64,000 nt of DNA, taken from positions 1,902,501 to 1,966,500 of the forward strand of contig JACEVL010006441.1 of the NCBI GenBank assembly GCA_020284085.1. The letters run 5' to 3'. This stretch comes from Aporrectodea caliginosa. Taxonomy: Eukaryota; Annelida; Clitellata; Crassiclitellata; Lumbricidae. The position numbers and the translations under genes are program-made. The notes below the pieces were generated by a model, which worked only from the letters and a program-made list of their open reading frames with translations, had not been told where the DNA came from and made no database searches. This document shows, one piece after another, positions 11,080 to 22,438 of this stretch (within the stretch, counting starts at the first letter, position 1; each line of letters opens with the position of its first letter).

Positions 11080-11370
11080 CTGAAAATATATCAACAAAAG
11101 AAAAAAGTGCACTCAATTATTAAGGATTCAATGCTTAATGATATTAACAATTTCAACAAACAGGTTCTCATGGCTCTTGTCTGGCTGTGTCCAACGGAGT
11201 ATGAGTTTGGAATGACATCATCCTTAGAGGCAACCATCAATCGATGCCTTGTGCATTGTGACAATGGTGTTGTAGAAGTTTCAAGATGAATTAGCAATGA
11301 AGAAAAATGAGCAGCACATCAGCTCAATGAGTCAGTAGCTAATCAAAGCAACAAAAGAAGAATCACTGAC

Positions 11371-11789
11371 CTGGTAGGATAAGTCGAGCTGACGAGCTTG
11401 CTTCTCCAACTGGACTGGTGGCTCTGCAAGTATACGTCATTTCCGTATCATCAACAACGACCCTGTTGATTGTCAGTGTGAAGGTTTCCTCGTGTTGCTC
11501 CAGATGGTATCTATCCGACTCTGATATTTCCACTCCCGATATTAGCCACGTGACTTCTGGCTGTGGGATGCCACGCACAGAAGCTCGGAAACGGGCCGGC
11601 TGCTCGATCGTGACCAATATGTCCGTCAGCGGCTGCAAGAATATTGGCACTTCAAAAATGATGACAACTTCAGCTGATGATATTGCCTCTCCATGTTCGT
11701 TGAAAATGCGAATCGTGTATTCTCCACCATCCTCCATTGTACTTTCATTGATCATTAAAGTTATCACAAGATCTTCAGTGATCGTCACA
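11371..11789 (-). CDS. Exon 30: second half of Ig15 plus complete Ig16
   Basis: Ig15 ends with MEDGGEYTIRIFNEHGEA (F-strand Cys replaced by Ile). Ig16 follows after a very short link (FEVPIFLQPL), with ARFRASVRGIPQPE, VTWLISGVE and DTEMTYTCRATSPVG. The B-strand Cys is absent. The two domains are almost directly abutted. Acceptor tttcatttag|T, donor CCAG|GTCAGT. Confidence 0.92.
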
Positions 11790-12260
11790 CTAAATGAAAC
11801 AGTTCAAAATTTATATGTTTAAAAAGCAAAATTGCTTCACATCTTACATCAAATAATATTCAAAGTAACTCATATTTTTGAAGAATGTCTGTAATAAAAC
11901 ATCTTCACTTCTAAATTAAGTCAGAAGCAAAGAGAATAAATTTGAGATAATCACTTTTAAAATTATTTTCTTTGAAACCACTTCAAAATCACCATACAAC
12001 TGCTACTATGATAACTATGAATGCCAGATTTTGAGATTTTGTCATTATCCTTCTAATTTAAAGTAGTCATAAGCAAATGCAAAAAATCATATAAAATAAA
12101 ACAAGTGAGTTTGAAAAATCCTGAAACTCATAAGATACATTTCCCAATATAATACATAGGCCCCATCTCTTCTGGTTCTTCTAGATATTGACAGCCAAAG
12201 AAACTGGAACAAATATCTACAAAAATGTATTTATTCTGATTCCTTAGCCAAGCATCTTAC

Positions 12261-12415
12261 ATGAATCTTTCATCAGTGATTTCCACTCCACTTCGATACC
12301 AGACGATATTCGGCTTTTCTTTGGCCTCGACCTGGCACTCCAACTGTATCGGTTGCTTCAGTTGAACATTTAGGACACTAAGACCTCGCTTGAACCTTGG
12401 CGCTTCACCCAGTTC
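12261..12415 (-). CDS. Exon 29: first half of Ig15
   Basis: It encodes ELGEAPRFKRGLSVLNVQL, IQLECQVEAKEKPN and IVWYRSGVEITDERF. The B-strand Cys and Trp are present. Acceptor aattttag|GAA, donor TCAT|GTAAGA, phase 0 in and 2 out. Confidence 0.9.
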
Positions 12416-13014
12416 CTAAAATTGTCAAGGTAAGAAAACCACATCACTAAAGCATTATGGGCATTGATGCATAATGCAAACATGTGTAAACTGAGAAAAT
12501 GAGACAACAGTTTTTTGCCTTTATTTTCGCTTAAAAATTGCACTTTGAGAACTTTTATTTTTAGGAACATTGTCAGGATTTGTTAATTAAACACATTAAA
12601 GTATTTGCAGGTAAAAGTGCACAATACTAACTAAATAGCATAGTATGGTATTCATTTCATATCATGAGTAACTTAGAAGAGGCCATCATGAGAATGCATC
12701 CTTGAATTTGCTGTAATCCAATTTGGCTTTGCAGTAACACTCACGTGGCTAACTACACTAATATCATGTTTTTAATAGTTTTCATTTGTTTAATGTTTTT
12801 ACATCCATGAATGACTGATGATAATGGTAATGATGATATCATGATGATGATTAGAACAATGATAACTGCTGAAGTTGTTGATTATAGAAAGTCATTTTAA
12901 TGGCAATTGTTATAAAAGAGCTGTTCCATCATCCGCAGCTGTTACAATCCAAACCCAATTGTCATTCGACACAATGGAAGCAAAGATAATAACCAAAAAC
13001 CAAGCAGTACCAAC

Positions 13015-13160
13015 CTTTTCCATTTTCATTGCCTTAACCATCTCTCTTGCGTGCATGCCTCGGAATGCAGCTTGTATTTTCGTGGCTGCCTCTTCCAATA
13101 GTGCCAATGGCAATTCTGATTCACCAGTCACTAAAACACCAATTTCAGATTTTACAGGTG
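13015..13160 (-). CDS. Exon 28: linker with IQ motif
   Basis: 48 codons. PVKSEIGVLVTGESELPL leads into an amphipathic basic helix, EEAATKIQAAFRGMHAREMV, then KAMKMEK. IQAAFRGMHAR matches the IQ consensus IQxxxRGxxxR exactly. IQ motifs bind calmodulin or myosin-light-chain-like EF-hand proteins, so a Ca2+-linked partner at this point in the filament is inferred. Acceptor tatttag|CA, donor AAG|GTTGGT, phase 1 in and 0 out. Confidence 0.85.
13045..13077 (-). other. IQ calmodulin-binding-type motif
   Basis: Codons for I-Q-A-A-F-R-G-M-H-A-R. All five consensus positions (I, Q, R, G, R) are intact, and the flanking sequence is helical and basic. Confidence 0.8.
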
Positions 13161-14152
13161 CTAAATAGATGGAATGTAGTATAAATGAGAAACTGACAAC
13201 TTATTTAGCATCTTGAGTAGTGAGCTCCTTCTGTGATGCCATGCAATGTAAATTGTTAACACAAGTGCTAAGAGTTTACAGATAATTATATATAATTTCA
13301 ATTGTTTTTTCAAAGCATGGATACCTTTTTCCTTCTAACAACTACTGGTATTTAACAGGACAATGAAAAGTAAGCACTTGTAGTTGCTACAGAGGGCAAA
13401 AGGGCAAAAGTTACGCTGAAGTGGTCATCAATACTGTTGATGAATGGTGCATTTACCCAGAAGCAGTGCCTCACCCAGTTTCTGAACTGATCAAAGCAAA
13501 CAATTCACCGATGGCACCAGCAAAAACAAAGGGCTTCAATGACTTCTTACAATAAATAAAGTTAAAGACATAAAGTGGTGTATTGGACTTAAGGAGGCAT
13601 TTATGTAAGAAATTATGGCCTCCAAATTGATGTATAGATTTCACATGATGGGCTAGGTTAAAAGCCACAACACAGAAGTGAAAAGTTGGCACACTAGCTT
13701 TCTATCCACCATGCCACCCTCAAGGTTTAAGACACTGGTTGGCCAGCTGGAAAAATGGCAGACGATTTTACTTTGGCCAACATAGAACTAGGAAAGCAGC
13801 TTAGTACGAAGATTATTATCACATTTCAGTAATGGTCAAACCAGAGTACTGGTATCACATTGAAGAAATTAAAGAGAAAACAGTAAGCCTCCTCTGGACT
13901 TTTGATCAGACCAAGTCAAAACGATTACCAGGTATGTTAAACTGCATGATAGTATGTTTTCATTATGACTGTAAGTGAAATTCTCTTTTCTGCATTTGAG
14001 TAAAGTGCAACTGATACACATGATGCACATCTTAGCATAAAAATTCAAACATCTTTAATTTCAGTCACAACATGAGTATGCTGGTTCAGCTGTACGAACA
14101 GTTAAGTTAGCTCAAAAAGTTTAAATTAAGTAAGTTTAATATAAGTCTTTAC

Positions 14153-14195
14153 CATCAGGTACAACTTCTTCGTGAGGCTGCTCGTCAATGACTTC
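14153..14195 (-). CDS. Exon 27: 43-bp linker microexon
   Basis: It encodes EVIDEQPHEEVVPD. Acceptor atgttttag|GAA, donor GATG|GTAAAG, phase 0 in and 1 out. Acidic, continuing the linker of exons 25-26. Confidence 0.72.
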
Positions 14196-14390
14196 CTAAA
14201 ACATCAGATCAATGAATTTCTAAGCAACAAAATACCAGTATATTTTAACAAAATACATAAAGTTGAAATCGACAAACCTGTTTCTCTGTCTAATTCACCG
14301 TAGACTTATAAAAATCCTTTAGGTAAAGTTCTGCAGGGGAAGATTTCTGAGATGATAAATAATTCAACAGAAATTAAGTGTGTAGTCTAC

Positions 14391-14433
14391 CTCATGTCCA
14401 GGACCTTCCATGGCATATTCCTCTGCATGGCTT
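14391..14433 (-). CDS. Exon 26: 43-bp linker microexon
   Basis: It encodes SHAEEYAMEGPGHE. Acceptor tatttttag|A, donor GAG|GTAGAC, phase 2 in and 0 out. An acidic linker. Confidence 0.7.
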
Positions 14434-14675
14434 CTAAAAATAAAAAAGTTGTTCAAACATTTAAAAAAATTCTTGCAGTTTTGCTAGAACTGGGAGTCAG
14501 CTAAACAGATAAAGAGCATGATTGAGACATAAAAAATGAAAATAAGTTATACAGATACAGATCAAAGAAAATAAAGACAGATTATGATGAAGGAAAAAGA
14601 TTATAGTAATTGGTACAGAGAAAGAAAAAAATACAAGAATGGAAATACCAAAATATTCAAATCTGGTGTTATGCC

Positions 14676-14765
14676 ATTTATTCATTCATTTCTAATTCAT
14701 TTAGAGCAGTTATGTAGCATATCTTCGGATATAAATACTCAGAGGTGCTCCCAGGATAACCCCAG
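14676..14765 (-). repeat. LINE 3'-end fragment
   Basis: ATTCATTCATTTCTAATTCA, then ATACTCAGAGGTGCTCCCAG, an antisense copy of the 3' hairpin family, in the intron between exons 26 and 25. Confidence 0.5.
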
Positions 14766-14870
14766 CAGAAAAGACACATTTCACATGTCACATATTGTTA
14801 CTTTAATATTGTATTTCATAAACGATATTAACTCAAATATATAATCCACAATTGTAGAGAAAATACTTAC

Positions 14871-14910
14871 ATCTCTTGTTCTGGAATTATTTCAACTTCC
14901 TTTTGTATTT
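14871..14910 (-). CDS. Exon 25: 40-bp linker microexon
   Basis: It encodes IQKEVEIIPEQE. Acceptor ctttcag|AA, donor AGAT|GTAAGT, phase 1 in and 2 out. It fits exon 24 (giving VKEIQKEVE) and exon 26. It is short, so the call depends on phase consistency with its neighbours. Confidence 0.72.
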
Positions 14911-17900
14911 CTGAAAGAAATACAGCCATTTTAGAAAAGTACAATTTCTGTTTGTGCCACCGCCAAATATATTCAAGAAAAAGTCAAATAGCAAACTTTA
15001 TTTTGTCTACAGAAAAACTTGTCTCTGCCTAATTCACATTCTTAATCATCTTAATAATTTGAAAAGTCACTTCATTTAATTGGTACATGTAGGGGTGACT
15101 CATTTGGTCATTATACTCCACACACACTTTGCACATCTCCTTAAAAGTTTGTTTAGGGTATTTATTTCGCTTTGGTAGCAGATACTCATAATACTTCTAA
15201 TGTGATGCTGAAAGGTTTTCAGAAAACTGCAACAAAGTCACTTGCATGAGCTATCAATTAATTTCTGATGATAAGACACCCTAACTAAAAATAGAAGCAT
15301 TTCCAGTTAAGTTTTTGTCACAGTACTCATGACATTTCTCATCTAAATAGTCAAAATATATAAGAGCTTGTCCTCTAATGACAGTAAACTAATGTTGAAA
15401 GGAAATAAATAATAAATTCCAATAAAAACCAAATAAAAAAACAATATATCATACTGCAAATAACACTATAATACCGGACAGATCCAAGCCCATATACCAA
15501 TTCATATAAATAAAATATATACTCACTCTGACTGAACTCAACACCAAACGTCAGTCAGGAAAATGAAAATATTTAACAATTAACAAAACAATAAATAAAT
15601 AAATGAGTCAAAACATAAAATACACATGTAAATAAACCATGTAAAACCAAGAGAACAGTACAGAGATAAAAAAAAGAAAATAAACAGAATTGAACTGCAA
15701 ATATCACATGTGAAGCAGTCACAGTGACTTCATCAAAAAATAAAAGTCCAATGAAAATTAAACAGCACAGAAACAAAGAACAGAAACTGTTCCCATACAG
15801 AAATATAAATATTTAATTATGAAATAAAACTGAAGTCATTCCAAAATTGTATATCTACATGCTGGCAATATAATCATAAAGCAGACAGAAAAATTAACTT
15901 ATAAATGTAAAAGCTTGTGTTTCTCCCTGCCAATTGCATCATGTAAAATGGGCAAACGTAAAGATCCTTAGCAAAACAAGTAAGTAATTCATTCAACAAT
16001 TACTTGAATCATTATGGATCAGAGTATTAGATAGCATTGTCAAATGTTCTCTGATGATACCATGTAATGAAACAACACAGTTAGCAAATATCGCACAGTT
16101 TCAGCTCTAAGAGTCAAATCTCATGTGCCTCTGAGTAGGTTTCTTGACGGGGTGCTATACAAATGTCCAGAATGAAACATTTTCGGAATGAATGTCTAAG
16201 AGAAAACTGCCAAATTGTCACCCAAGGACCTCAGTGCTCTTTTAAAAGCTAATAGCTACACTTTTTCTTTCAAGAATATCAGAAACAGGACAGAATGGAT
16301 GATGCTGCAACATGGACATGTTTACATAACAATACCCAGCAGTATCATACTAGAGAGAGAGAGATAAATGGGAAAAGACAAACATGAGGTAAGAGAGCGA
16401 CAAGGAGAGAAGAAAGCAAGAATAAACAGTGTAACTGAAATTAGTAACTTCCATTGTCTAATGCTCAAGGCATCAACCGATGGCGCACCAAAGCCGAGTC
16501 CTAATCAGGTCAATATCTAGAAGATCAGTCAGTAAGACAGAGACGCAGCCTATGGTTGATACACAATTTGAAAGAGAGAACGGACAGACAAAAGAGAGAG
16601 TTCCTATATCTCAAATATAGATTGATAGCATTGATATCTAATAAAAGAAAAATGCAAGTAAAATTAATCACTGTGAAAACCCAATTTTACATGAACAGCA
16701 GAGAAACACTGGTACAATGCATCTGACCTAAAATATTACTCACTGCAAGCAAGAGTGAGTGAAATTGCAAATACATCATCATGTTCAACACTATAACAGA
16801 ATGGGAATAACTGCAAAATCAACATATTCATATTTCATAGATGCATGCATACTAAAAAGGTGCATAACAATATTCTAATCAAAATATTGACAGAAATCAT
16901 GCAATCATTTCCATTAATATTTTGAGTTTCATTTCACATTGAATCGGATCAACATACTGAAAGACAGTTGGGATATGCATTAATAATACCTCGAGTATAA
17001 ATGTGCAAACTATACAGTCTTTAATTCGTGTCAATAGCAAACATTAATATTTTGTGGAATGGCGTCCTATAAATTTAAATAAACTAATAATAGTCACGTG
17101 CTACGAACTTAAAAAACTTCAAGAATTAAATAGTTAGAAAATGATTTCATTGTGGAAATTCATCATGGAGATGAATAAAATGCTTTTATATCACCTTTCA
17201 TTAACTTTGTACAAAAATAGTCTATGGCTCTTATTAAAAGTAGAAGTGAAATTGTTACTACTTATATTGTGTTTACAGTACTCAATTGCTTCATAGCTGT
17301 GGTAAGTGTGATGAAATGTTATAACCAATGACAATTATAGTCACCTTGTTGGAACTAAACGAATTTAGGTTTTCAGGTGAAATTTTTCAAACAAATTCAA
17401 GACTGTAGTTTACAATTTACACCCTTACTCCAACCATATCAAAACATGTCCAGAAAAATTTGTTCTTTGAAAGACAATATTACCTACGTTTCTTCAGGTC
17501 AATCTCCACTGGAACTAAAGACATCGGCTGTGCGATTTCCAGATGACTTACCAGAGTGATAGACTTGGATGCTCATAATGATGACAACAAGGCAAGTGCA
17601 ATCATATATCAAATATCTAAGCTGAGCGCAAAAACAACGTATTCAACACGCAACTACAAATGACTCAATTGCACACCCAAAATAAGCTGCAATTTTTTTG
17701 CTGCAGTTTATAGCAGCACAGATGAAAAAGCTAGAGCACTAACGACTCTAAAATACTACAGTGCAAAAAATATTAAAAGTGCTGAAAACCAGATGTTGTT
17801 CTGAAAGACAACTAAGTGAACAAGAGTTATATATTCAAGAGCACATTTAATTAATTTAATTCCCCACAGCACAGAAACCAATTCTGTCAAAATCACTAGC

Positions 17901-18279
17901 TAAAAATAAATAAGTAGAAATCTTTTTAAAAAATATCAGTAGAAACCTTTAAAAAATTATGAAATATCAATGATTTTGAGAAATGTTATTGTCTATTTGC
18001 TCCTTAAAATTTCTTTTACAAAATCTGAAAAGAATTTATACTGATCAAAACAGTTTTTTAATATTTCGATATTGAAAAAATTAAATGTGCCCTTTAGTGT
18101 AGCGTGCACAACAAGCAATTCGCAGCGCAACCTGTAAACAACAGAAACCTCTTTTATTTATAAATTATTTGTCCACAAGATCCTACTACAATACAGCAAA
18201 CAAGCAGGCGCCTAAAACAACAAATAAACACCTATGTAACTACAAGACAGGGCAGAAAAAAACTGATTAACAATCTCAC
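14911..18279. other. 3.4-kb intron between exons 25 and 24
   Basis: AT-rich. The only recognised pieces are a LINE 3'-end fragment near 16128-16172 (GCCTCTGAGTAGGTTTC, GGGGTGCTATACAAAT) and a short AGAG run near 16350. No further exon with consistent phase was found. Confidence 0.6.
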
Positions 18280-18472
18280 CTTTCACAGCCAAGGAGACAA
18301 CAATGGTGGCCTCGCCAAAGTTGTTTCTGGCGACAAGTTGGTAGTTACCATCATCTGACAGTTGAATGTTGTGAACGGTGAGGCAAGTTCGGTAGGTATC
18401 TTTCTCCGACACGATTTCAACCGTATATCTTTCACTTGACTGAAGTTGAACTCCATTTTTGCTCCAAGTCAT
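18280..18472 (-). CDS. Exon 24: second half of Ig14
   Basis: It starts MTWSKNGVQLQSSERY and includes LSDDGNYQLVARNNFG. The F-strand Cys is replaced by Leu. Acceptor ggctacag|ATG, donor AAAG|GTGAGA. It sits between introns of 2.3 kb and 3.4 kb. Confidence 0.9.
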
Positions 18473-19129
18473 CTGTAGCCAGATTCATTTTGAAAATGTG
18501 AAAATTGCTGCTACAAAGATGCCTACTTATTGTAACATTTAATAATTAAGTATCGGTAATTGATTTACTGATAAATAATCCTGACAAGTACCTCTGCAAG
18601 ACACAAATATCATGTAAATGAACCTAAATCAACTTGCTTTCATCCCAGAATAAACTACATAATGAACTACATGATTGTGAAAAATTAAAAAATCTTAAAC
18701 CATGAATACATGCACTTTTAATATAAAACATATATTTTTCTAAGACATCAGTCTGGGGTAAACATACCATAGTTTTGAACTATAAGTCGTGGTGTTTTAA
18801 CTGACAGTCGCGAATAACATCTTATAAAAAGGTGCTGAACTGATTATATGTCTAATATCTAACTGCAGCACTGCGAGTCAATATATTATCCTTGGATCCT
18901 TTCAGCTACGTCAGGTATAGAACCGAGTACAAATCATGTAAATTCATAACAAACAGCAAAGGTTTTAATCTTTAATTTAAAAATAACTAAAACTACCATA
19001 ATACCGTAATAAACATCAAATGTTGAAAATTTTTATTTCAAAAGTGCATAAGGTTTAATTTTTAACAGAAGGTTAGGCTATATATTTAGCAAATATTTGC
19101 TAATAATGGCCATCCCTCTAGCTATTCGT

Positions 19130-19500
19130 TCTTCACCTAATCTTTTGATTTTCAAAAAAGCTATGCTCCCTCTAGTTAATGGAATTAATTGACTTAAATT
19201 AGATGATTTTGTCTGTAGTGCTATTTTAGTTAAGATTGTATACTCTTTTGTTAATGTGATTTAATGTTTCCTTTTAGTTTGTTTGATTTTGAGCCCAACG
19301 CTTACTCCAATATAAGTATCGATTGGCTGTCATTCTTTTCCTATCTATTTTTTACATGTATAGTTCTCCCTATTTAGCAAGATCCACAATCCCTTCTGGA
19401 CCTCCGTGTAGCCAGTAGGCTACATGTCAAACCATTGCCTTATTGTTTCATTGTTCTTTTCCCCTTCTGATGGTTACAGAAATAAATGATTGAATTGAAT
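19130..19500 (+). repeat. Possible LINE 3' UTR
   Basis: It contains CCCTTCTGGACCTCC, resembling CCCTTCTGGGAACCC in the LINE tail near 43678. It ends in an AATAAATGATTGAATTGAAT-type tail. No coding remains. It sits in the 2.3-kb intron between exons 24 and 23. Confidence 0.4.
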
Positions 19501-20340
19501 ATATTAATTACGGTCACCGACAGCACACCCGCTTATATATGCGTTTGACTATCTGTGGGTGCTCTATATATGCTTGCAAGTGCAACTTATGTATTGATTT
19601 TTTTAAATTTGCCCTTTTTGCGTCACTGCAACTTATACAAAGAAGCGACACATTGTCCGGAAAAATACGGGTAAGATTTAACTGTCTCTGTTTATCCCTT
19701 GGTAATTGTGGAGAAGGTGCATTGAACACTTTATTACGCCACAGAGGCAGAACAACAACTAAACGATACAAAAATGAGAAAAATAAAAGACACATAGAGC
19801 ATTAATTATAGTGCATTGATGTTGCAGGGTGGATACTACATGTCGATACCTAAATCCTGCCAGGGAGTAGGGACCCAGTTCCTTGGGAATAGCACATTTC
19901 TACGACTATCATTATTACCATCTATAAAAGTCTATTAGTAAATAAATCTGGCAGGTAACTTCGGATCATGTGAGCATTAAGCAAATGATATGAAAAGTGA
20001 ATCAACTTATTTTCATCTCAGAGAATATCAGCTGCATGATTCTGGAAATTAAAAATTTGAAGCCATAATAGGCCCCTATGTAGATTTCTAAGTAAAATAT
20101 AATTTCTTCTAAGCCACAGCAAATTTGCACCACAAACATTACTTCTCATCTGTAACACTCTCTAAATCGTAACTGTTATTACAAACGCCAAGCACCAGCT
20201 TATAGTACATTAATTTCATCCAATTACGATTTTTTAAATTTGCAGGTGCCACTGTAATCACATGCTATGTATAGTAACCCCATCAAGAGAAACATATCAG
20301 AGTCAATCTGATCTGACAGTGCAAAATCACAATCACACAG

Positions 20341-20620
20341 AATCAATCAATCAATCAATTTATATAGCGCCTTTTCAAGGGTTCTACTCAGAGGCGCTCC
20401 CGAGCCAGGCCTGATCATAGAGAAAAGTCTTCAGTTGTGTATAGAAGGAAGTAGAATGAGTACGAGGGGAAAAGCGAAGGAAGGATGGTAAGTCATTCCA
20501 CGTTGTTGGACCAACGATGGAGAATGCTCGGCGCTGCTTCGTAGCAGTGCGAGCAAAAGAAACCATAAAGTCACCCCAAGAATGGGTTTCAAACATTTAT
20601 TTATGGAAAGAGGCAAAATA
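20341..20620 (-). mobile_element. LINE C-terminal fragment with 3' hairpin and (ATTG)n tail
   Basis: The minus-strand frame includes RRAFSIVGPTTWNDLPSFLR and FYTQLKTFLYDQ, the usual CR1/L2-like C-terminus. It is followed by GGAGCGCCTCTGAGTAG...GGCGCTATATAAATTG and an ATTG tail. Same orientation as the host gene. Confidence 0.78.
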
Positions 20621-20750
20621 AATGTTGAGCAGTTAATGTCGAAGGTTGTAGCTCATTTCAGATAGATGGACCAAGCACACCAAAGTGACTCCTTCTCAGA
20701 ACACAAAGCATCACAAAATTTAAGAATGTACCATTTTCGTGAATTCCTAC

Positions 20751-20875
20751 CTCTGGAACAGGTACGGCACTCATTTCACATTCAAACTTTGCGGTCTGTC
20801 CTTCTTCAAGCACAAGTGGAACAGGCTTAGTGATAACCCTTGGACCTTGACCAGTTGGCTGTTCTTCAACTACAG
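20751..20875 (-). CDS. Exon 23: first half of Ig14
   Basis: It encodes VVEEQPTGQGPRVITKPVPL and AKFECEMSAVPVPE. The B-strand Cys is present. Acceptor gattttgtag|CT, donor GAG|GTAGGA, phase 1 in and 0 out. The codons at the exon edge give PEMTWSKNG across the junction with exon 24. Confidence 0.9.
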
Positions 20876-20999
20876 CTACAAAATCAAGATACTTCTTAAC
20901 AATTAAGGAATGCCAGCAAGTCTCACATCCTGACAACAATATTTAGCATCGTTGTAAAGTAGTTGCTTTGAAGAGATCAATATTATAGCACCTCTCAGA

Positions 21000-21125
21000 G
21001 TCTAAATGCATACATTATATTATGGTACGTATGTATTGCATATTATATTTATTTATGTATTTATGTGTGTATGTATGCATGCATATATCCATGTATGAAT
21101 GTACCCGGTACACGTGTATACATGT
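21000..21125. repeat. Degenerate (TATG)n microsatellite
   Basis: TATTTATG/TGTATGTATGCATG-type repeats in the intron between exons 23 and 22. Confidence 0.65.
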
Positions 21126-21234
21126 ATTTTGATAAATACTACTGCAATAAACCTGTACATAGAAACCAAATTTGTAAATGCAAAACTGAAATGTAAAGTA
21201 TTTAGCTTTCTAAAGGATCACCTCTGAAGGTATG

Positions 21235-21304
21235 TTAACACTTATCGATGAGCTGCATAGGCTATCCAGTAACTTTTAGTACACACTTGTCATTAAAGTG
21301 TTAA
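21235..21304. mobile_element. Hairpin MITE, copy 1 of 3
   Basis: Ends TTAACACTT.../...AAAGTGTTAA, with interior ATCGATGAGCTGCATAGG and ACTTTTAGTACACAC. Shared with 38157-38229 (opposite orientation) and 59775-59835. Confidence 0.75.
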
Positions 21305-21525
21305 GCATAATAGATTTCAATTTTACGGTAAATATATACACTTAAACCTCCTTGTAATAGACATCATCATAACATGGATTCTGATACATCAGTCGGAGAC
21401 ACATAATTCACGTGACTTCATTATAACACATCTCGCAGTAATTTATGTAGCTCCAAACTCATGTAGGCTGGGTTGTAAGAACTTTCTGGTGCACATACAT
21501 CACAGTCTGAATGACGGTGTATTAC

Positions 21526-21746
21526 CTTCAACAGTAACTTCTTGGGCTACAGTTGTTTCGACTTGTTCTTCCATAAGCTCAGGTTGTTGTTCAAATGTAA
21601 CATCGAGTGTTTCTTCTGTGACTTGTGGTTGTTGCACTACTGTGATATCCACAGACTCCTCTTTCACTTCTGGTTGTGGTCTTGGAGCAAAATCGACCAC
21701 ATCTTCTGTCAACGTCTCAGGTTGAGATGTAGCCGCTAACGTTAGT
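21526..21746 (-). CDS. Exon 22: 15-residue-repeat linker after the spring
   Basis: It encodes LTLAATSQPETLTEDVVDF, then QPEVKEESVDITVVQ, QPQVTEETLDVTFEQ and QPELMEEQVETTVAQ: three clear 15-residue repeats and one degenerate one. It is acidic, like exon 21. Acceptor tttacag|A, donor GAAG|GTAATA, phase 2 in and 1 out. Confidence 0.87.
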
Positions 21747-22438
21747 CTGTAAATTGTCAGCAAACATTTTTGGTGGTAAATATTTACAAAAACAATGATC
21801 AAATGGAAGGGTTTTTGCTGCCACATTACCAAGTACCTTTAGAAGAAATGAATCACAATTTCTTTTATAAGCTCTAGAATTAAAACCAGACATATACATG
21901 GCTTCACCTGTGCAGAGCTTAGGGTATAGCATTACTAATATCTCTTGAACACAACACCTCAGATATCACTAGGCGTTGCCATCATTGAGGTACTCTTATA
22001 TGGTATTCTTCAAAAACTCTAGCATAACGTATACCAAATATTATAAATGCTCATGACATTATAATAATTAAATAATAACACTGGTGGTGTCAATTTCCAA
22101 TGCACAAGCCATCAACCAATAGAGAAACAAAAACAAATGTAATAATAAAGTCACTTTCCATAAGTTTCCAAGTCTGTCAGCTAAGATAGAGAGACAGTTA
22201 TGGTAGCATCCAGAACTCACAATGTTAGCATCTTCTCACAACATGATGCACTTTTAATACATTGAGACATAAGAGGTACACCAGTAAGTCAGTAATGCAT
22301 GAGTGTTCATATATATGAATACAATAATTGCACTGTAAAATTCATCAGAGTGGATTAGACAAAAGTCAGCACTATGGCGACCCACTGACAACATAGCACA
22401 GTTGACAACACATGTGAATACTCAAAGCAAAAACTTAC

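Larger units (their letters stand above)
10143..11205 (-). repeat. Upstream copy of the intragenic tandem duplication
   Basis: It covers exons 31-32 with flanking introns. The lower edge begins right after a LINE tail, so the breakpoint may lie in repeat sequence. Confidence 0.88.

Noticed and set aside
15528..15545. Possible donor (ACTCAC on the plus strand) suggesting a tiny exon in the 3.4-kb intron
   Set aside because: The enclosed sequence would be only a few bases, and exons 24 and 25 already join with matching phase.
19514..19805. Overlapping frames of about 90 codons on both strands
   Set aside because: No domain, no splice support, and they lie within an intron next to a LINE-like 3' UTR. 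Probably chance.
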